Source of the DNA: Paraglaciecola mesophila KMM 241
Lineage (GTDB): Bacteria; Pseudomonadota; Gammaproteobacteria; Enterobacterales; Alteromonadaceae
DNA length: 64,000 nucleotides
Assembly (NCBI RefSeq): GCF_000315015.1
Contig: NZ_BAEP01000056.1
Span: forward strand, 1-64,000
Direction: 5' to 3'
The notes under the pieces were generated by a model. The model saw only the letters and a list, made by a program, of their open reading frames with translations, was not told the origin of the DNA and searched no databases. Made by a program: the position numbers and the translations under genes. Shown here in pieces: positions 37,101 to 45,688 of the stretch. Position 1 is the first letter of the stretch; every line of letters starts with the position of its first letter.

Positions 37101-38044
37101 GTCAGTGCATCTGCCATATCGCGAATGTCTCTCTCACCGCTCAAAAAGACCAGAATGTCCCCTTGGCTATGATTTCCTAGTTCGTTTACGGCATCAATTA
37201 TCGCTTGCGCTTGGTCCCTGTCGTTCTCACCATCGTCATCAAGTAATGGTCTGTAACGCATTTCGACCGGGAAGGTTCGGCCGCTCACTTGAATAATAGG
37301 AGCATCATCGAAATGCTTTGAGAACCGCTCAGGATCGATCGTCGCTGAGGTGATGATTAACTTTAAATCTGGTCTTTTAGGCAGTAATTGCTTTAGTATA
37401 CCGAGGATAAAATCAATATTGAGGCTTCGCTCGTGCGCCTCATCAATAATAATGGTGTCATACTGATTTAAAAATCTATCTTGTTGAATTTCTGCGAGCA
37501 AAATACCGTCTGTCATTAACTTTACATAGGTACGGTCACTCACTTGATCTGAGAAACGAATTTTAAACCCGACTTCATTTCCGATTTCACTATGTAGCTC
37601 TTCTGTGATGCGGTTGGCGACGCTTCTAGCGGCAAGTCTTCGTGGTTGAGTATGGCCGATTAAACCACTTACACCTCGCCCTAACTCTAAACAAATTTTC
37701 GGAATTTGAGTTGTTTTCCCCGAACCCGTTTCACCTGCAATAATCACCACTTGATGATCACGGATCGCATCTGAAATTTTCTGTTTTTGTTCAGTAACGG
37801 GTAAGTCTGGGTATTCTACTTTGGGAAGATTGGCTTGCCTTTGCTCTTTTAATAACACCGACCTATCGATATCTTTACTCAACTTGGCGAGGGCTTCGTT
37901 TTTCTTTTTGCTGTCGAATCGTTGAATCTGTTTAAAGCGGCGTTGAAAACGAAACCGATCTGACGTCATACACACTGACGTCAGTTCGTTTAATTGGGAA
38001 TAAGTTAACGCAGCGCTTTGCGTTTCTGATAAATGTGAAGACAA
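34121..38044 (-). CDS. hrpA: ATP-dependent RNA helicase HrpA
   Basis: 1307-residue DEAH/RHA helicase, in E. coli involved in mRNA processing and rescue of stalled ribosomes. Motifs: Walker A GETGSGKTTQIPK (about residue 101), HTQPRRLAARSVA, DEAH, SATID, TNVAETSLTVPGI, and QRAGRCGR. Then come the ratchet/OB-fold regions (MPDSRSINDGFNLLEELG) and the long C-terminal DUF3418 region characteristic of full-length HrpA. The length equals the family norm, so it is intact. Monocistronic as far as can be seen. Confidence 0.95.
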   Translation of the reverse strand: MSSHLSETQSAALTYSQLNELTSVCMTSDRFRFQRRFKQIQRFDSKKKNEALAKLSKDIDRSVLLKEQRQANLPKVEYPDLPVTEQKQKISDAIRDHQVVIIAGETGSGKTTQIPKICLELGRGVSGLIGHTQPRRLAARSVANRITEELHSEIGNEVGFKIRFSDQVSDRTYVKLMTDGILLAEIQQDRFLNQYDTIIIDEAHERSLNIDFILGILKQLLPKRPDLKLIITSATIDPERFSKHFDDAPIIQVSGRTFPVEMRYRPLLDDDGENDRDQAQAIIDAVNELGNHSQGDILVFLSGERDIRDMADALTRQQFRHTEVVPLYARLSAAEQNKIFQSHSGRRIVLATNVAETSLTVPGIKYVIDPGTARISRYSVRSKVQRLPIEPISQASANQRAGRCGRVSDGICIRLYSEDDYNNRDEFTDPEILRTNLASVILQMMALGLGKIDEFPFVQMPDSRSINDGFNLLEELGGVEKNTGRLNLTTIGRQMARLPIDPRYARMIVEAEKRNSMRDVSIITAGLSIQDPRERPQDKRQAADEKHQAFANKDSDFLSLLMLWLEFKAKQVELTNNQLRKWCKQNFINYLRMREWQDIVSQLKKSIAELGFSISQAEADYEAIHQAMAAGLLSHVGNKDKDKEYLGARNGRFMLFPGSGIAKASPKWVMVAELVDTSRLFGRMGAKIEPQWLESLAPHLIKRNYSEPHWSKKQGVVQAFESVTMYGLPLVTKRRVVYSQIDPVVSREIFIREALVNQDTKLNDDFLTENQLEVDEIKGLEDKTRRRDLLVDEEALVDFYAQLIPAHVCSEASFKKWWGKTKNVQPDLLTYSKQMLLKSSPTKSHAYDFPETWQQGNLTLRLDYHFNPTDIDDGVNLLVPLSLLNQLTVVGFDWLVPGLRHELIVTLIKLLPKRLRRNFVPAPNYADACLSDITPLDKKGQPIAFLGAISQKLKRMTGVEVELEEWQIDSLPSHLRFNFKVLDDYNKVVQQGRDLQALQHQLQGKVKQSLSKMAKPGLERSGITQWDFEQLPTEYVSKQSGFNVKAYPALVSEKNAVAIKLFDKPHMAQQAHQLGLRQLILLSIPSPIKYLHEKLPNKAKLGLYFNPFGKVAALIDDVIAAATDELIESYRELHGDIRTPEAFQACSEHVRSEINDSVLTIAQKVEIGLTKAHQIKKKMKGNVPMAMINAYGDIKQHLDSLVFNGFVSDIGARRLSDWQRYIEGIARRIEKLPIDPTKDRLHQLNVEKVQGEYTKRLQKIPAGLPVPDELKEVRWMMEELRVSFFAQQLGTAMPISTKRIISQLEAN

Positions 38045-38142
38045 TAAAATTTGCTCATACTAGGGACAACCACAATGGGTGTTGATCCTAGAAGAATGAG
38101 AATTTAAATACTAGTACCGATTGGGTAAAACCCTAAAAAAGC

Positions 38143-38562
38143 CTAACCGGCTATACGGTATCCGTCTCTTAGCTGCATATCTATTGCATTCAACAGCTGA
38201 GAACGATTGATTGTGCCTAACAAATAACCGTCATCGTCAACGATCGGGTATACCTTAGGTTTAGCGACTAACATTTTCTGCGCTTGTTCAATCACAGAAA
38301 CGTAAGGACGAATTGAAATAACCTCCGTTTGCATAATATCTTTTACTCGACAAACTTGCTCTCGGTAATAACTTGATTCGATCATTCTTACTAAACAATC
38401 TTGCTCCGACAGGAAGCCAACGACTTTATTTTTATCATCGACAACCGGCCCCCCCGTTTGTCCACTTTGTAATAAACGTTCGACGGCTTCGGCTACAGAC
38501 ATTTCTAAGGAAAAGGTGACAGGGCGACAATTCATATAATCGCTAACTCGTAATGATTGCAT
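38143..38562 (-). CDS. CBS domain pair protein
   Basis: 139-residue protein made of two CBS domains in tandem: residues about 5-65 (VSDYMNCRPVTFSLEMSVAEA...GGPVVDDKNKVVGFLSEQD) and about 75-130 (VKDIMQTEVISIRPYVSVIEQ...YPIVDDDGYLLGTINRSQLL). Such pairs bind adenosyl ligands (AMP, ATP, SAM) and regulate a partner. There is no catalytic or membrane domain. The partner is not evident from the neighbours (hrpA, sbcB). Confidence 0.85.
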   Translation of the reverse strand: MQSLRVSDYMNCRPVTFSLEMSVAEAVERLLQSGQTGGPVVDDKNKVVGFLSEQDCLVRMIESSYYREQVCRVKDIMQTEVISIRPYVSVIEQAQKMLVAKPKVYPIVDDDGYLLGTINRSQLLNAIDMQLRDGYRIAG

Positions 38563-38794
38563 AAATACTCCAAAGGTGAGCTACCATTTGAACAACAAAT
38601 TGTTAACACAACTAGAGTTAAGCACAAACTGTCGGTTTTAATAGGTTTTATAAGTAGAACTTTAGTATGTTGAAGATAAATAAATATAATGTTCATTTAA
38701 ATTACATAGTTATGAACAAAAAACTGGGTTTAATTTGAGTTTGCAACGTAATTCTGTTGAGATCCCCCTGAGAATGAAAATCATAAGGAATACT

Positions 38795-40225
38795 GTGTCT
38801 ACACCCTCGATATATTGGCACGATTACGAAACGTGGGGCGTTAATCCTCAAAAAGATCCTGCTTGTCAGTTTGCTGGTATTCGAACCGATTTGGACCTGA
38901 ATATCATTACCCAGCCGTTGATGATTTTTAATCAAATCCCCAATGATTATTTACCTCACCCTGAAGCATGTTTGATTACAGGTATTACGCCACAACATAG
39001 TTTGCGTGATGGCATGATTGAGCCCGACTTTATTCAAAAGATTCATAAAGAATTTTCGACGCCTGAAACCTGTGTCGCTGGTTACAACAATATCCGGTTT
39101 GATGATGAAGTGACACGATACACTTTGTATCGAAATTTTTATGACCCATACGGACGTGAATGGCGCAATGGCAATAGCCGCTGGGATATTATCGATGTAG
39201 TTCGAGCCTGTTACGCACTTCGTCCTGAGGGCATAGAGTGGCCATTAAAAGGAGATGGTACTCCTAGTTTTAAATTAGAAGATTTAAGCAAAGCGAATAA
39301 TATTGAGCATGCCGCAGCCCATGATGCCATGTCTGATGTGCATGCCACGATCGCTATGGCAAAGCTGGTCAAAACGGCGCAGCCTAAATTATATGATTAT
39401 TTGTTTAATTTACGGTTTAAGAAAAACGTTATTGCCCTTCTCGATATCACTGCCCATACACCATTGGTACATATATCCTCTAAGCTACCAGCCTTAAACG
39501 GGTGCTGTACGTGGATAGCCCCTGTCGCCCAGCATCCCACCAATAAAAATGCCTTTATAGTGGTAAATCTGGCGTTAGACATTCAGCCATTAATTGATTT
39601 GTCGGTGGAAGAGATAATTCATAAGCTCTATACCCCATCCAATATGCTTGAAGAAGGTGAACAACGTTTACCGATAAAATTGATACATATAAACAAAAGC
39701 CCGGTAATTGCTCCCGCTAAGACATTAGATGAAGCAAACGCGGTTAGACTCGGTATTGATAGAGAAGCGTGCCTAAGAAATTTAAAGGTACTTAAACAAC
39801 ACCCTGAATTGGTTGATAAACTGATTGCGGTTCACAGCACGAGTAGAGAAAAAATAGAGCAGGACGCTGACCATGCCCTTTATAGCGGAGCTTTCTTTAG
39901 TCCAAAAGATCGCGCTTTAATGGACCAAGTGTTGCAAAGCAGTCCTGAACAATTAGTTGACCTAACACTACCCTTTGAAGATCCTAGATTAGACAATCTA
40001 CTGTTTTATTATAAAGCACGAAATTTCCCAACATCATTAAATGAACAAGAACTACAACGCTGGCAAAACCACCGTAAGTTCCGCTTATTGGATGACACCT
40101 CACCATCGAGTATTACGATGACGGATTACGTACAAACCTTAGAGTTGCTCAGCGAGCAATATCAATCTAATAACGACAAATTAGCCATACTTAAAGCTTT
40201 ATATACATACGCTGAACAACTTTAA
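38795..40225 (+). CDS. sbcB: Exodeoxyribonuclease I
   Basis: 476-residue DEDDh 3'-5' single-strand DNA exonuclease acting in recombination and repair. Active-site residues: Asp and Glu in YWHDYETWG near the start, Asp in YNNIRFDDEVTRY, and His/Asp in AAAHDAMSDVHATIAMA. The C-terminal part carries LRNLKVLKQHPELVDKL and LYSGAFFSPKDRALM, typical of ExoI. GTG at 38795 has AAGGA five bases upstream; an ATG at 38774 and an upstream TTG would add seven or more unconserved residues. Start choice is moderately sure; identity is firm. Confidence 0.93.
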   Translation: MSTPSIYWHDYETWGVNPQKDPACQFAGIRTDLDLNIITQPLMIFNQIPNDYLPHPEACLITGITPQHSLRDGMIEPDFIQKIHKEFSTPETCVAGYNNIRFDDEVTRYTLYRNFYDPYGREWRNGNSRWDIIDVVRACYALRPEGIEWPLKGDGTPSFKLEDLSKANNIEHAAAHDAMSDVHATIAMAKLVKTAQPKLYDYLFNLRFKKNVIALLDITAHTPLVHISSKLPALNGCCTWIAPVAQHPTNKNAFIVVNLALDIQPLIDLSVEEIIHKLYTPSNMLEEGEQRLPIKLIHINKSPVIAPAKTLDEANAVRLGIDREACLRNLKVLKQHPELVDKLIAVHSTSREKIEQDADHALYSGAFFSPKDRALMDQVLQSSPEQLVDLTLPFEDPRLDNLLFYYKARNFPTSLNEQELQRWQNHRKFRLLDDTSPSSITMTDYVQTLELLSEQYQSNNDKLAILKALYTYAEQL

Positions 40226-40360
40226 GCAAGGTATTAATCACTGTATATTCTTAAATAATCATGCATTGTTGTTTATGACCGATAATAGTTACAGTGATGT
40301 CGACTTTATCTAGATATTCAAGATTGTTGTTTGTAGTGATGAAGTGTTTCAATATTTATA

Positions 40361-42034
40361 ATGCAGGTGATTAGAATGGATGGAATAACCCTAACGGTTG
40401 ATGAAACGAATACGCACCTTAGTGCGCACATTAACCCACAAGAATTGAACGGTAAAATTGATTTTAAAGTCGTGTTGAAAGTTATTAAGGAAAGTGAATA
40501 CGCCGATTTTTATCTAAATGATGACGCTATCCAAACTTTATTGGCCAACACGCAAACAGCGATTAAAACCGAAGCGAGCGGCACCCTCGTAGAGCGCTTA
40601 GGAGAGCGCCGGGATAACGAGATTAAATGTAAGGTAGAAGAAGGCCAATTAAGCGCTAGTATGACGATCAAAAAAGGCTATGGTGCACCTATTTTAACCC
40701 TATCTGATTTAGTCACCCTCGCAAACAAAAGTAATATCGTACGAGGATTGAGCACTAAACGTCTGCAGGCATTGCATCAATCTTATCTCTCATCAGCCTC
40801 GGGAGAAACCGTCAACGCCACCATAGCGAAAGGATTGCCTCCTAAAACAGGCCGTTCATCTAAGCTCAAACCGCTAGTACAAAATGCATTAGATCGCATA
40901 TTGCGCCCTCAATCATCTCAACACGGTCGTGTTGATATGCGCAATTTAGGCGACATTATATGTGTGAAGGTCGGTACCGAATTACTGCGCAGAATGCCTC
41001 CGTCCCACGGACGTTCAGGATATACCGTCACGGGGGAAACTATCCGCCCTAAAGCGGGAGAATGGATAACACTACGGCCAGGTGATGGCACTGCGATAAG
41101 TGAAAAAGATGAGAATCTACTTATCGCTGAAATTTCAGGCATGCCTAAATTTAAAGATCAAAAGATGTGGGTAGACGATACTTATATCTGTAAAGGCGTC
41201 AACGTCGGTACAGGCAATGTCAACTATGACGGTGCGGTCTTGGTCAACGGTGATATCACAGAAAAAATGGAAATTATCGCAACCGGCGATGTAACCGTTA
41301 ACGGTTTTGTCGAGTCAGCCACTATTCGTGCTGGTGGCGATATCATAATTACCGAAGGGGCAATGGGCAAAGTGAATGATGCTGGAACCGAGTACAGCAC
41401 GACGTTACGCGCAAAAGGCAGTATTCATATTCAACATGGTCAAGGGCTAGATATAAAATGTGACGGCGGTGTGACCATTGGTCGTCAGTTAGCCTTCAGT
41501 AAAGTAGTATGTCGTCAGGAAATGTTCGTTGGTCCGATTGATAAACCTAATGGAAATTTATTTGCGTGTTCTATCTTCAGTCAGAACCGTGTTCAAGCAG
41601 GTACGTTTGGCGCCGTTTCTGGTAGTAACTTAACGTTAGATTTCAGCGATGGGTTTAATTCACTGTTAGCACGTAAAGACTCACTGGATGAATTGGTTAG
41701 GCAAATTCGCCAAAACTGTAGTCGACACGAAGATCGCATGAAGCTTATCCGCAGTAAATTTATTCCTGATGACCTGCGGGATAAAGTCAGTGCAGCTCAA
41801 GAACTATTCGACAATGAACACCAATTAATGCAGTGGCTTGAACGTAAGGCCGTTGAGCTTGCAGCAAATAAAGACGACTACCAGCAACGGATCATGGTAT
41901 CGGCAAATAAACGTATTTATCCTGGTGTCGTAGTTAAACTAAACAATCGTACTTGGCGCGCAGATAGAGAGTACGCAAAAGCAAATGTAAGTTTTCACGG
42001 CCACCAGTGGCATTGCGAATCGGTCACTACTTAG
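40361..42034 (+). CDS. FapA/DUF342 family protein
   Basis: 557-residue protein of the FapA (DUF342) family. The conserved core, roughly residues 190-400, contains KVGTELLRRMPPSHGRSGYTV, a polar glycine-rich beta-helix-like section (VNVGTGNVNYDGAVLVNGDI, MEIIATGDVTVNGFVESATI, AGGDIIITEGAMG) and GKGSIHI-type repeats. The C-terminal quarter is predicted coiled coil (LARKDSLDELVRQIRQNCSR). Members affect flagellar assembly or polar functions in Vibrio and Bacillus, but the biochemical role is unclear. No flagellar genes lie nearby. A terminator follows. Confidence 0.85.
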   Translation: MQVIRMDGITLTVDETNTHLSAHINPQELNGKIDFKVVLKVIKESEYADFYLNDDAIQTLLANTQTAIKTEASGTLVERLGERRDNEIKCKVEEGQLSASMTIKKGYGAPILTLSDLVTLANKSNIVRGLSTKRLQALHQSYLSSASGETVNATIAKGLPPKTGRSSKLKPLVQNALDRILRPQSSQHGRVDMRNLGDIICVKVGTELLRRMPPSHGRSGYTVTGETIRPKAGEWITLRPGDGTAISEKDENLLIAEISGMPKFKDQKMWVDDTYICKGVNVGTGNVNYDGAVLVNGDITEKMEIIATGDVTVNGFVESATIRAGGDIIITEGAMGKVNDAGTEYSTTLRAKGSIHIQHGQGLDIKCDGGVTIGRQLAFSKVVCRQEMFVGPIDKPNGNLFACSIFSQNRVQAGTFGAVSGSNLTLDFSDGFNSLLARKDSLDELVRQIRQNCSRHEDRMKLIRSKFIPDDLRDKVSAAQELFDNEHQLMQWLERKAVELAANKDDYQQRIMVSANKRIYPGVVVKLNNRTWRADREYAKANVSFHGHQWHCESVTT

Positions 42035-42076
42035 TGAGGGAAGAGTTTCATCAGTGCCACCTAATACGGTTAACGA

Positions 42077-42101
42077 AAAACGGCGCTAAACGCGCCGTTT
42101 T
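42077..42101. terminator. Bidirectional terminator after the DUF342 gene
   Basis: AAAACGGCGC (42077-42086) and GCGCCGTTTT (42092-42101) form a perfect 10-bp stem with a 5-base loop; A and T runs serve both strands. Confidence 0.88.
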
Positions 42102-42128
42102 AGTGTAATAGTCATGGCTAAAAATACG

Positions 42129-42395
42129 TTACTGGGGCTGCTTCTTAGCATTCTTGATTGAGCGCTTGATAGATTCAACCTGTGCCACACATTCGCGTTT
42201 CTTGTCACCTGACATATCCGCGCACTTTTGGCCCTCTTTGGGTTTTGTTTTTATTACCCCTGAATAAATAGCAGAAATCGCACATCCCGGTGCACCATCG
42301 CATGTATCCGGTGCCGGGTCGTGATAGCCATAGGGATATGAACAAGCGGATAACCCGCTAATGGTCAAAAGCAATACTCTCTTTCTTAGTTTCAT
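42129..42395 (-). CDS. Small hypothetical lipoprotein
   Basis: 88-residue predicted lipoprotein: signal MKLRKRVLLLTISG with lipobox LSAC, lipidated Cys18. The mature part has four cysteines (DTCDGAPGCAISA, GQKCADMS, KRECVAQVES) that could form two disulfides, and a basic C-terminal helix (IKRSIKNAKKQPQ). AAGGAGTCGTT precedes the ATG. It is flanked by terminator and an unrelated dehydrogenase. I do not recognise the family. Confidence 0.75.
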   Translation of the reverse strand: MKLRKRVLLLTISGLSACSYPYGYHDPAPDTCDGAPGCAISAIYSGVIKTKPKEGQKCADMSGDKKRECVAQVESIKRSIKNAKKQPQ

Positions 42396-42516
42396 AACGA
42401 CTCCTTGTATTTTATTGGGTTTCCTAACCTTCGATAAGCTTGTTTATTGACCAGAGAGGGGCACCCAAAAAAATCAAATAAGGGATAAAAATAACACGCC
42501 CTAGCATTGTAGCGTA

Positions 42517-43389
42517 TCAATGGCTTTTCAAACGAGTAAGCAAACTCGAAGTATCAAACCGATTGCCACCTTCACGTTGCACGTCAGCATAAAACTGGTC
42601 AACTAATGCGGTCAGTGGCAGCGTACTTCCATTTTTCCTAGCTTCATCAAGGGCAATACCTAGATCTTTACGCATCCAATCTACCGCGAAACCAAAGTCA
42701 TACTTCCCCGCTAACATTGTGTTTGAGCGATTCTCCATCTGCCATGATTGAGCTGCGCCCTGAGAAATAACGTCGATGACAGACTCACAATCAAGCCCGG
42801 CGTTTAGACCAAAGTGAAGCGCTTCAGCCAAACCTTGTACCACGCCAGCGATACAAATTTGGTTCATCATTTTTGCTAACTGACCACTGCCGATTGGACC
42901 AAGTAATCGACTGAATTTAGCATACGATGCAATGATAGGTTCAATTTGGGTAAAACTCGAAGCATCACCGCCTAACATGATTGTTAATTGGCCGTTTTCA
43001 GCCCCTGCTTGTCCGCCAGAAACGGGGGCATCTAAAAAAGCGACTCCTTGCTGTGCCGATACCGTTGAAAGTTCACGAGCCACATCTGCTGATGCCGTTG
43101 TATGATCTACGATAATAGCGCCCTCTTTTGCGGTTGCTAAAATCCCACTTTCTCCACAAACCACCGAACGTAAATCATCGTCGTTACCAACACATATAAA
43201 TATGATGTCAGCATCGTTCGCCGCTTTTGCAGGGGTATTTTTTGATAAACCGTCAAAACGCGCCGACCACTCCTGTGCTTTTGACTGAGTACGATTGTAT
43301 ACCGTGACCTTATGACCGGCTTTGGCAAGATGCCCAGCCATCGGAAAGCCCATTACACCGAGTCCAATAAACGCTATTTTTGTTGTCAT
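42517..43389 (-). CDS. NAD(P)-dependent beta-hydroxyacid dehydrogenase (GarR/MmsB-like)
   Basis: 290-residue beta-hydroxyacid dehydrogenase of the 3-hydroxyisobutyrate/tartronate semialdehyde reductase family. NAD motif FIGLGVMGFPMAGHLAKAGH (about residues 6-25), substrate-binding DAPVSGGQAGAENGQL (about 119-134), and catalytic Lys in GSGQLAKMMNQ (about 172). Cofactor Asn-Arg-Thr after the second strand (VYNRTQSKA) suggests NADP preference. The physiological substrate cannot be assigned from the neighbours. Confidence 0.88.
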   Translation of the reverse strand: MTTKIAFIGLGVMGFPMAGHLAKAGHKVTVYNRTQSKAQEWSARFDGLSKNTPAKAANDADIIFICVGNDDDLRSVVCGESGILATAKEGAIIVDHTTASADVARELSTVSAQQGVAFLDAPVSGGQAGAENGQLTIMLGGDASSFTQIEPIIASYAKFSRLLGPIGSGQLAKMMNQICIAGVVQGLAEALHFGLNAGLDCESVIDVISQGAAQSWQMENRSNTMLAGKYDFGFAVDWMRKDLGIALDEARKNGSTLPLTALVDQFYADVQREGGNRFDTSSLLTRLKSH

Positions 43390-43465
43390 AATGATGCTTT
43401 AAATCCTTGATAGTTTTCGTAAAAATGCCACTATATTACATCGCTTTGAAAACCGGAATGAAACC

Positions 43466-43951
43466 GTGAATAACATTTACCAATTTGCTGCAAAACACAA
43501 TAATGGCCACGCCCTTTCAATGGATATTTACCACGGCAAGGTGTTGTTGATTGTGAATACAGCAAGTAAGTGTGGATTTACGCCGCAATATAATGGATTG
43601 CAAGCATTACAGGATACCTATGCCACACAGGGCTTCGAAGTATTGGGTTTCCCGTGTGATCAATTTGGCCATCAAGAGCCAGGTAATGATAAGGAAATTG
43701 AACAATTTTGCACAACCCGGTTTTCTGTTTCTTTTCCGCTATTTGCCAAGGTAGAAGTGAACGGGATCAATGCACACCCCTTATTCATGTACTTAAAGAA
43801 ACATGCTCCAGGTATCTTTGGATCTACCCGTATCAAATGGAATTTCACCAAATTTTTAGTTGATTCACACGGTAACGTGGTTAAGCGCTATTCGCCTAAA
43901 ACCAAGCCGGAGCAGATTAAAAAGGACATTGAAGCGCTATTAAGCGCATAA
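43466..43951 (+). CDS. Glutathione peroxidase (BtuE-like)
   Basis: 161-residue thiol peroxidase. The peroxidatic Cys36 (NTASKCGFTPQY) replaces selenocysteine; the Gln in GFPCDQFGHQEPG and the Trp in IKWNFTKFLVD complete the active site. Cys in FPCDQF (about residue 71) may resolve by disulfide, giving thioredoxin dependence. No signal peptide. The start is a GTG (43466) with GGAATGAAACC upstream. It is convergent with cmoM, with 26 bp between stop codons. Confidence 0.92.
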   Translation: MNNIYQFAAKHNNGHALSMDIYHGKVLLIVNTASKCGFTPQYNGLQALQDTYATQGFEVLGFPCDQFGHQEPGNDKEIEQFCTTRFSVSFPLFAKVEVNGINAHPLFMYLKKHAPGIFGSTRIKWNFTKFLVDSHGNVVKRYSPKTKPEQIKKDIEALLSA

Positions 43952-43977
43952 TATTAACTTACTAATTTAAACGTTCA

Positions 43978-44736
43978 TTAGGCGTCTCTGCGCATAAGAA
44001 TGTGGAAATATTTGCCTAACCACATATAGGGCTCTTTATCACCGAATGCTATCTCGGCTTCTTTGAGTTGTTCATAATGACTTTGTTGCATTGTCGGATC
44101 TTTTAAGTAATCGTGAAAACAGCGGATCCCCGCCATAGATGTAATCGAGACGGGTTGTGCCAGCAAAAAATCAATTACTGCTTTGGGTTGCAGCGGTTTA
44201 TTCGGGCTCAGGCGTACCTGATTCTTCACCTTCATGCCCTGCTTAACGTAGTCAAAGTTTCCATAAAGTAAGTTGCCGAGCACTTGCGCATCTTTGTTAA
44301 AAAATGTTAGCGAAAAATAGCCACCAATTTTAGTCATTGAAATGAGTTTTCGAACATTAACATAAGGATCATTTAACCATTCGAGTACAGCGTGGCAAAT
44401 GACTAAGTCATATTCACAATCAGGTAAGCCCAAGATATCGCTATGGATCACTGAAAGCGCACTAGACTCAGCGCATTTTTGCTTGGCGATGGTTAATGTC
44501 TCATTTGAAATATCACTTAAGGTTACACTCACCCCTGATTGAAGGAGTACCCGGGACATTTCACCCGTGCCGCCGCCTGCGTCAAGTGCGGTACTTAATG
44601 TTGAAAAATCAATACTCTTGCTTAAATGATAATGAAGTAGCTCGTGGCGCAAGCGCCCTTTGCTTGTTCCATAAATATTCTTTTCAAACTTATCTGCAAT
44701 GGCGTCGAAATTTTGATCACGCTTTTCGCTGTGCAT
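43978..44736 (-). CDS. cmoM: tRNA 5-carboxymethoxyuridine methyltransferase CmoM
   Basis: 252-residue SAM methyltransferase (formerly SmtA) methylating cmo5U34 to mcmo5U in tRNA. Alignment by eye to the E. coli protein is strong: DQNFDAIADKFEKNIYGTSKGRLR, LDAGGGTGEMSRVLL (SAM motif I), LSDISNETL, LVICHAVLEWLNDP, GNFDYVKQGM, RCFHDYLKD, and EPYMWLGKYFHIL at the end. Separated by 37 bp from the nif3-like gene upstream; possibly co-transcribed with it. Confidence 0.93.
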   Translation of the reverse strand: MHSEKRDQNFDAIADKFEKNIYGTSKGRLRHELLHYHLSKSIDFSTLSTALDAGGGTGEMSRVLLQSGVSVTLSDISNETLTIAKQKCAESSALSVIHSDILGLPDCEYDLVICHAVLEWLNDPYVNVRKLISMTKIGGYFSLTFFNKDAQVLGNLLYGNFDYVKQGMKVKNQVRLSPNKPLQPKAVIDFLLAQPVSITSMAGIRCFHDYLKDPTMQQSHYEQLKEAEIAFGDKEPYMWLGKYFHILMRRDA

Positions 44737-44773
44737 CCGGTTTCTCGTTAAAATGTGGTCGATCTATTGGGTG

Positions 44774-45535
44774 TTAAGCGGGATTGGGTATATCAATAAA
44801 CTCTGCGTTTAGCTCTGTATTGGCGTTGAGATACTCAGCCATCGCCTTTGCGCCATAACGTTCAGTAGCATGGTGTCCAGCAGCATAAAAATGAATATTC
44901 ATTTCTCTGGCCGTATGGATAGTTTGTTCAGATACTTCACCGGTAACAAATGCATCCATGCCCGCATGGGCCGCCGCTTCAATATACCCTTGCCCACCAC
45001 CCGTACACCAAGCCACGCGGTTAATCAGGTCAGAGTCAGCGCCTTCATGCAGCGGTTCACGCCCTAACACACTGCCCAACTTTTCGGCTAAGGCTCGCGC
45101 CGTCATAGCCGGTACAATTCGTCCCTGCATAACGATCCCCTCAGGAGACTCAGACGGCAACGGGCTGATATCCGAAATATTCAACAATTTTCCTAATTGA
45201 GCGTTATTTCCTAGGCCGGCATGAATATCTAAGGGCAAATGATAGGCATAGAGGTTAATGTCGTACTTCAGTAACGCTGCTATGCGCTTTTTCTTCATAC
45301 CGCAGATATTTGCCGTTTCTCCTTTCCAAAAGAAACCGTGATGTACAAAAATGGCGTCAGCATTTTCCAGAATGGCTTTATCGATAAGGGCTTGTGAAGC
45401 GGTCACGCCACATACTATTTTCTGTACGTGCGTTTTACCTTCGACTTGTAATCCGTTAGGACAAAAATCTTGCACTCTTTCGGGCTTCAAAAGTTCATTC
45501 AAGTAGCTAAGTAAAGCCACGTTAGTCATGCTCAT
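44774..45535 (-). CDS. ybgI: Nif3-like dinuclear metal center protein (YbgI)
   Basis: 253-residue NIF3 family protein. Metal ligands are visible in FVHHGFFWKGE (about 64-74), DIHAGLGNNAQLG (about 103) and GHHATERYGAKAMAEYL near the C-terminus. Proposed in E. coli as a GTP cyclohydrolase-like or metal-dependent hydrolase of unclear role. Its 5' leader contains two overlapping alternative hairpins and a TATAAT box, described separately. cmoM follows closely. Confidence 0.92.
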   Translation of the reverse strand: MSMTNVALLSYLNELLKPERVQDFCPNGLQVEGKTHVQKIVCGVTASQALIDKAILENADAIFVHHGFFWKGETANICGMKKKRIAALLKYDINLYAYHLPLDIHAGLGNNAQLGKLLNISDISPLPSESPEGIVMQGRIVPAMTARALAEKLGSVLGREPLHEGADSDLINRVAWCTGGGQGYIEAAAHAGMDAFVTGEVSEQTIHTAREMNIHFYAAGHHATERYGAKAMAEYLNANTELNAEFIDIPNPA

Positions 45536-45558
45536 ATATTACAAACCTTTACACGATA

Positions 45559-45619
45559 GTGGTCGACTGTGACCACACGCAGTGAATCACTGAGTGTGGT
45601 GCGAATGCGGCGCATTATA
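45559..45619 (-). promoter_or_regulatory. ybgI promoter and leader with two mutually exclusive hairpins
   Basis: On the minus strand, TATAAT (45614-45619) precedes a leader of about 75 bases. In it ACCACAC...GTGTGGT (45572-45578 with 45594-45600, continued by CAGTG/CACTG, one mismatch, loop of 3) forms a 12-bp stem. An alternative 6-bp stem, GTGGTC (45559-45564) with GACCAC (45571-45576), uses the same strand. The two cannot form together. Confidence 0.6.
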
Positions 45620-45688
45620 GGGTAATTTTCCCTAAGAAACAGTAACCCTGGTAGGCTTGAAATACGAAACAATATAAAATATATAAAT

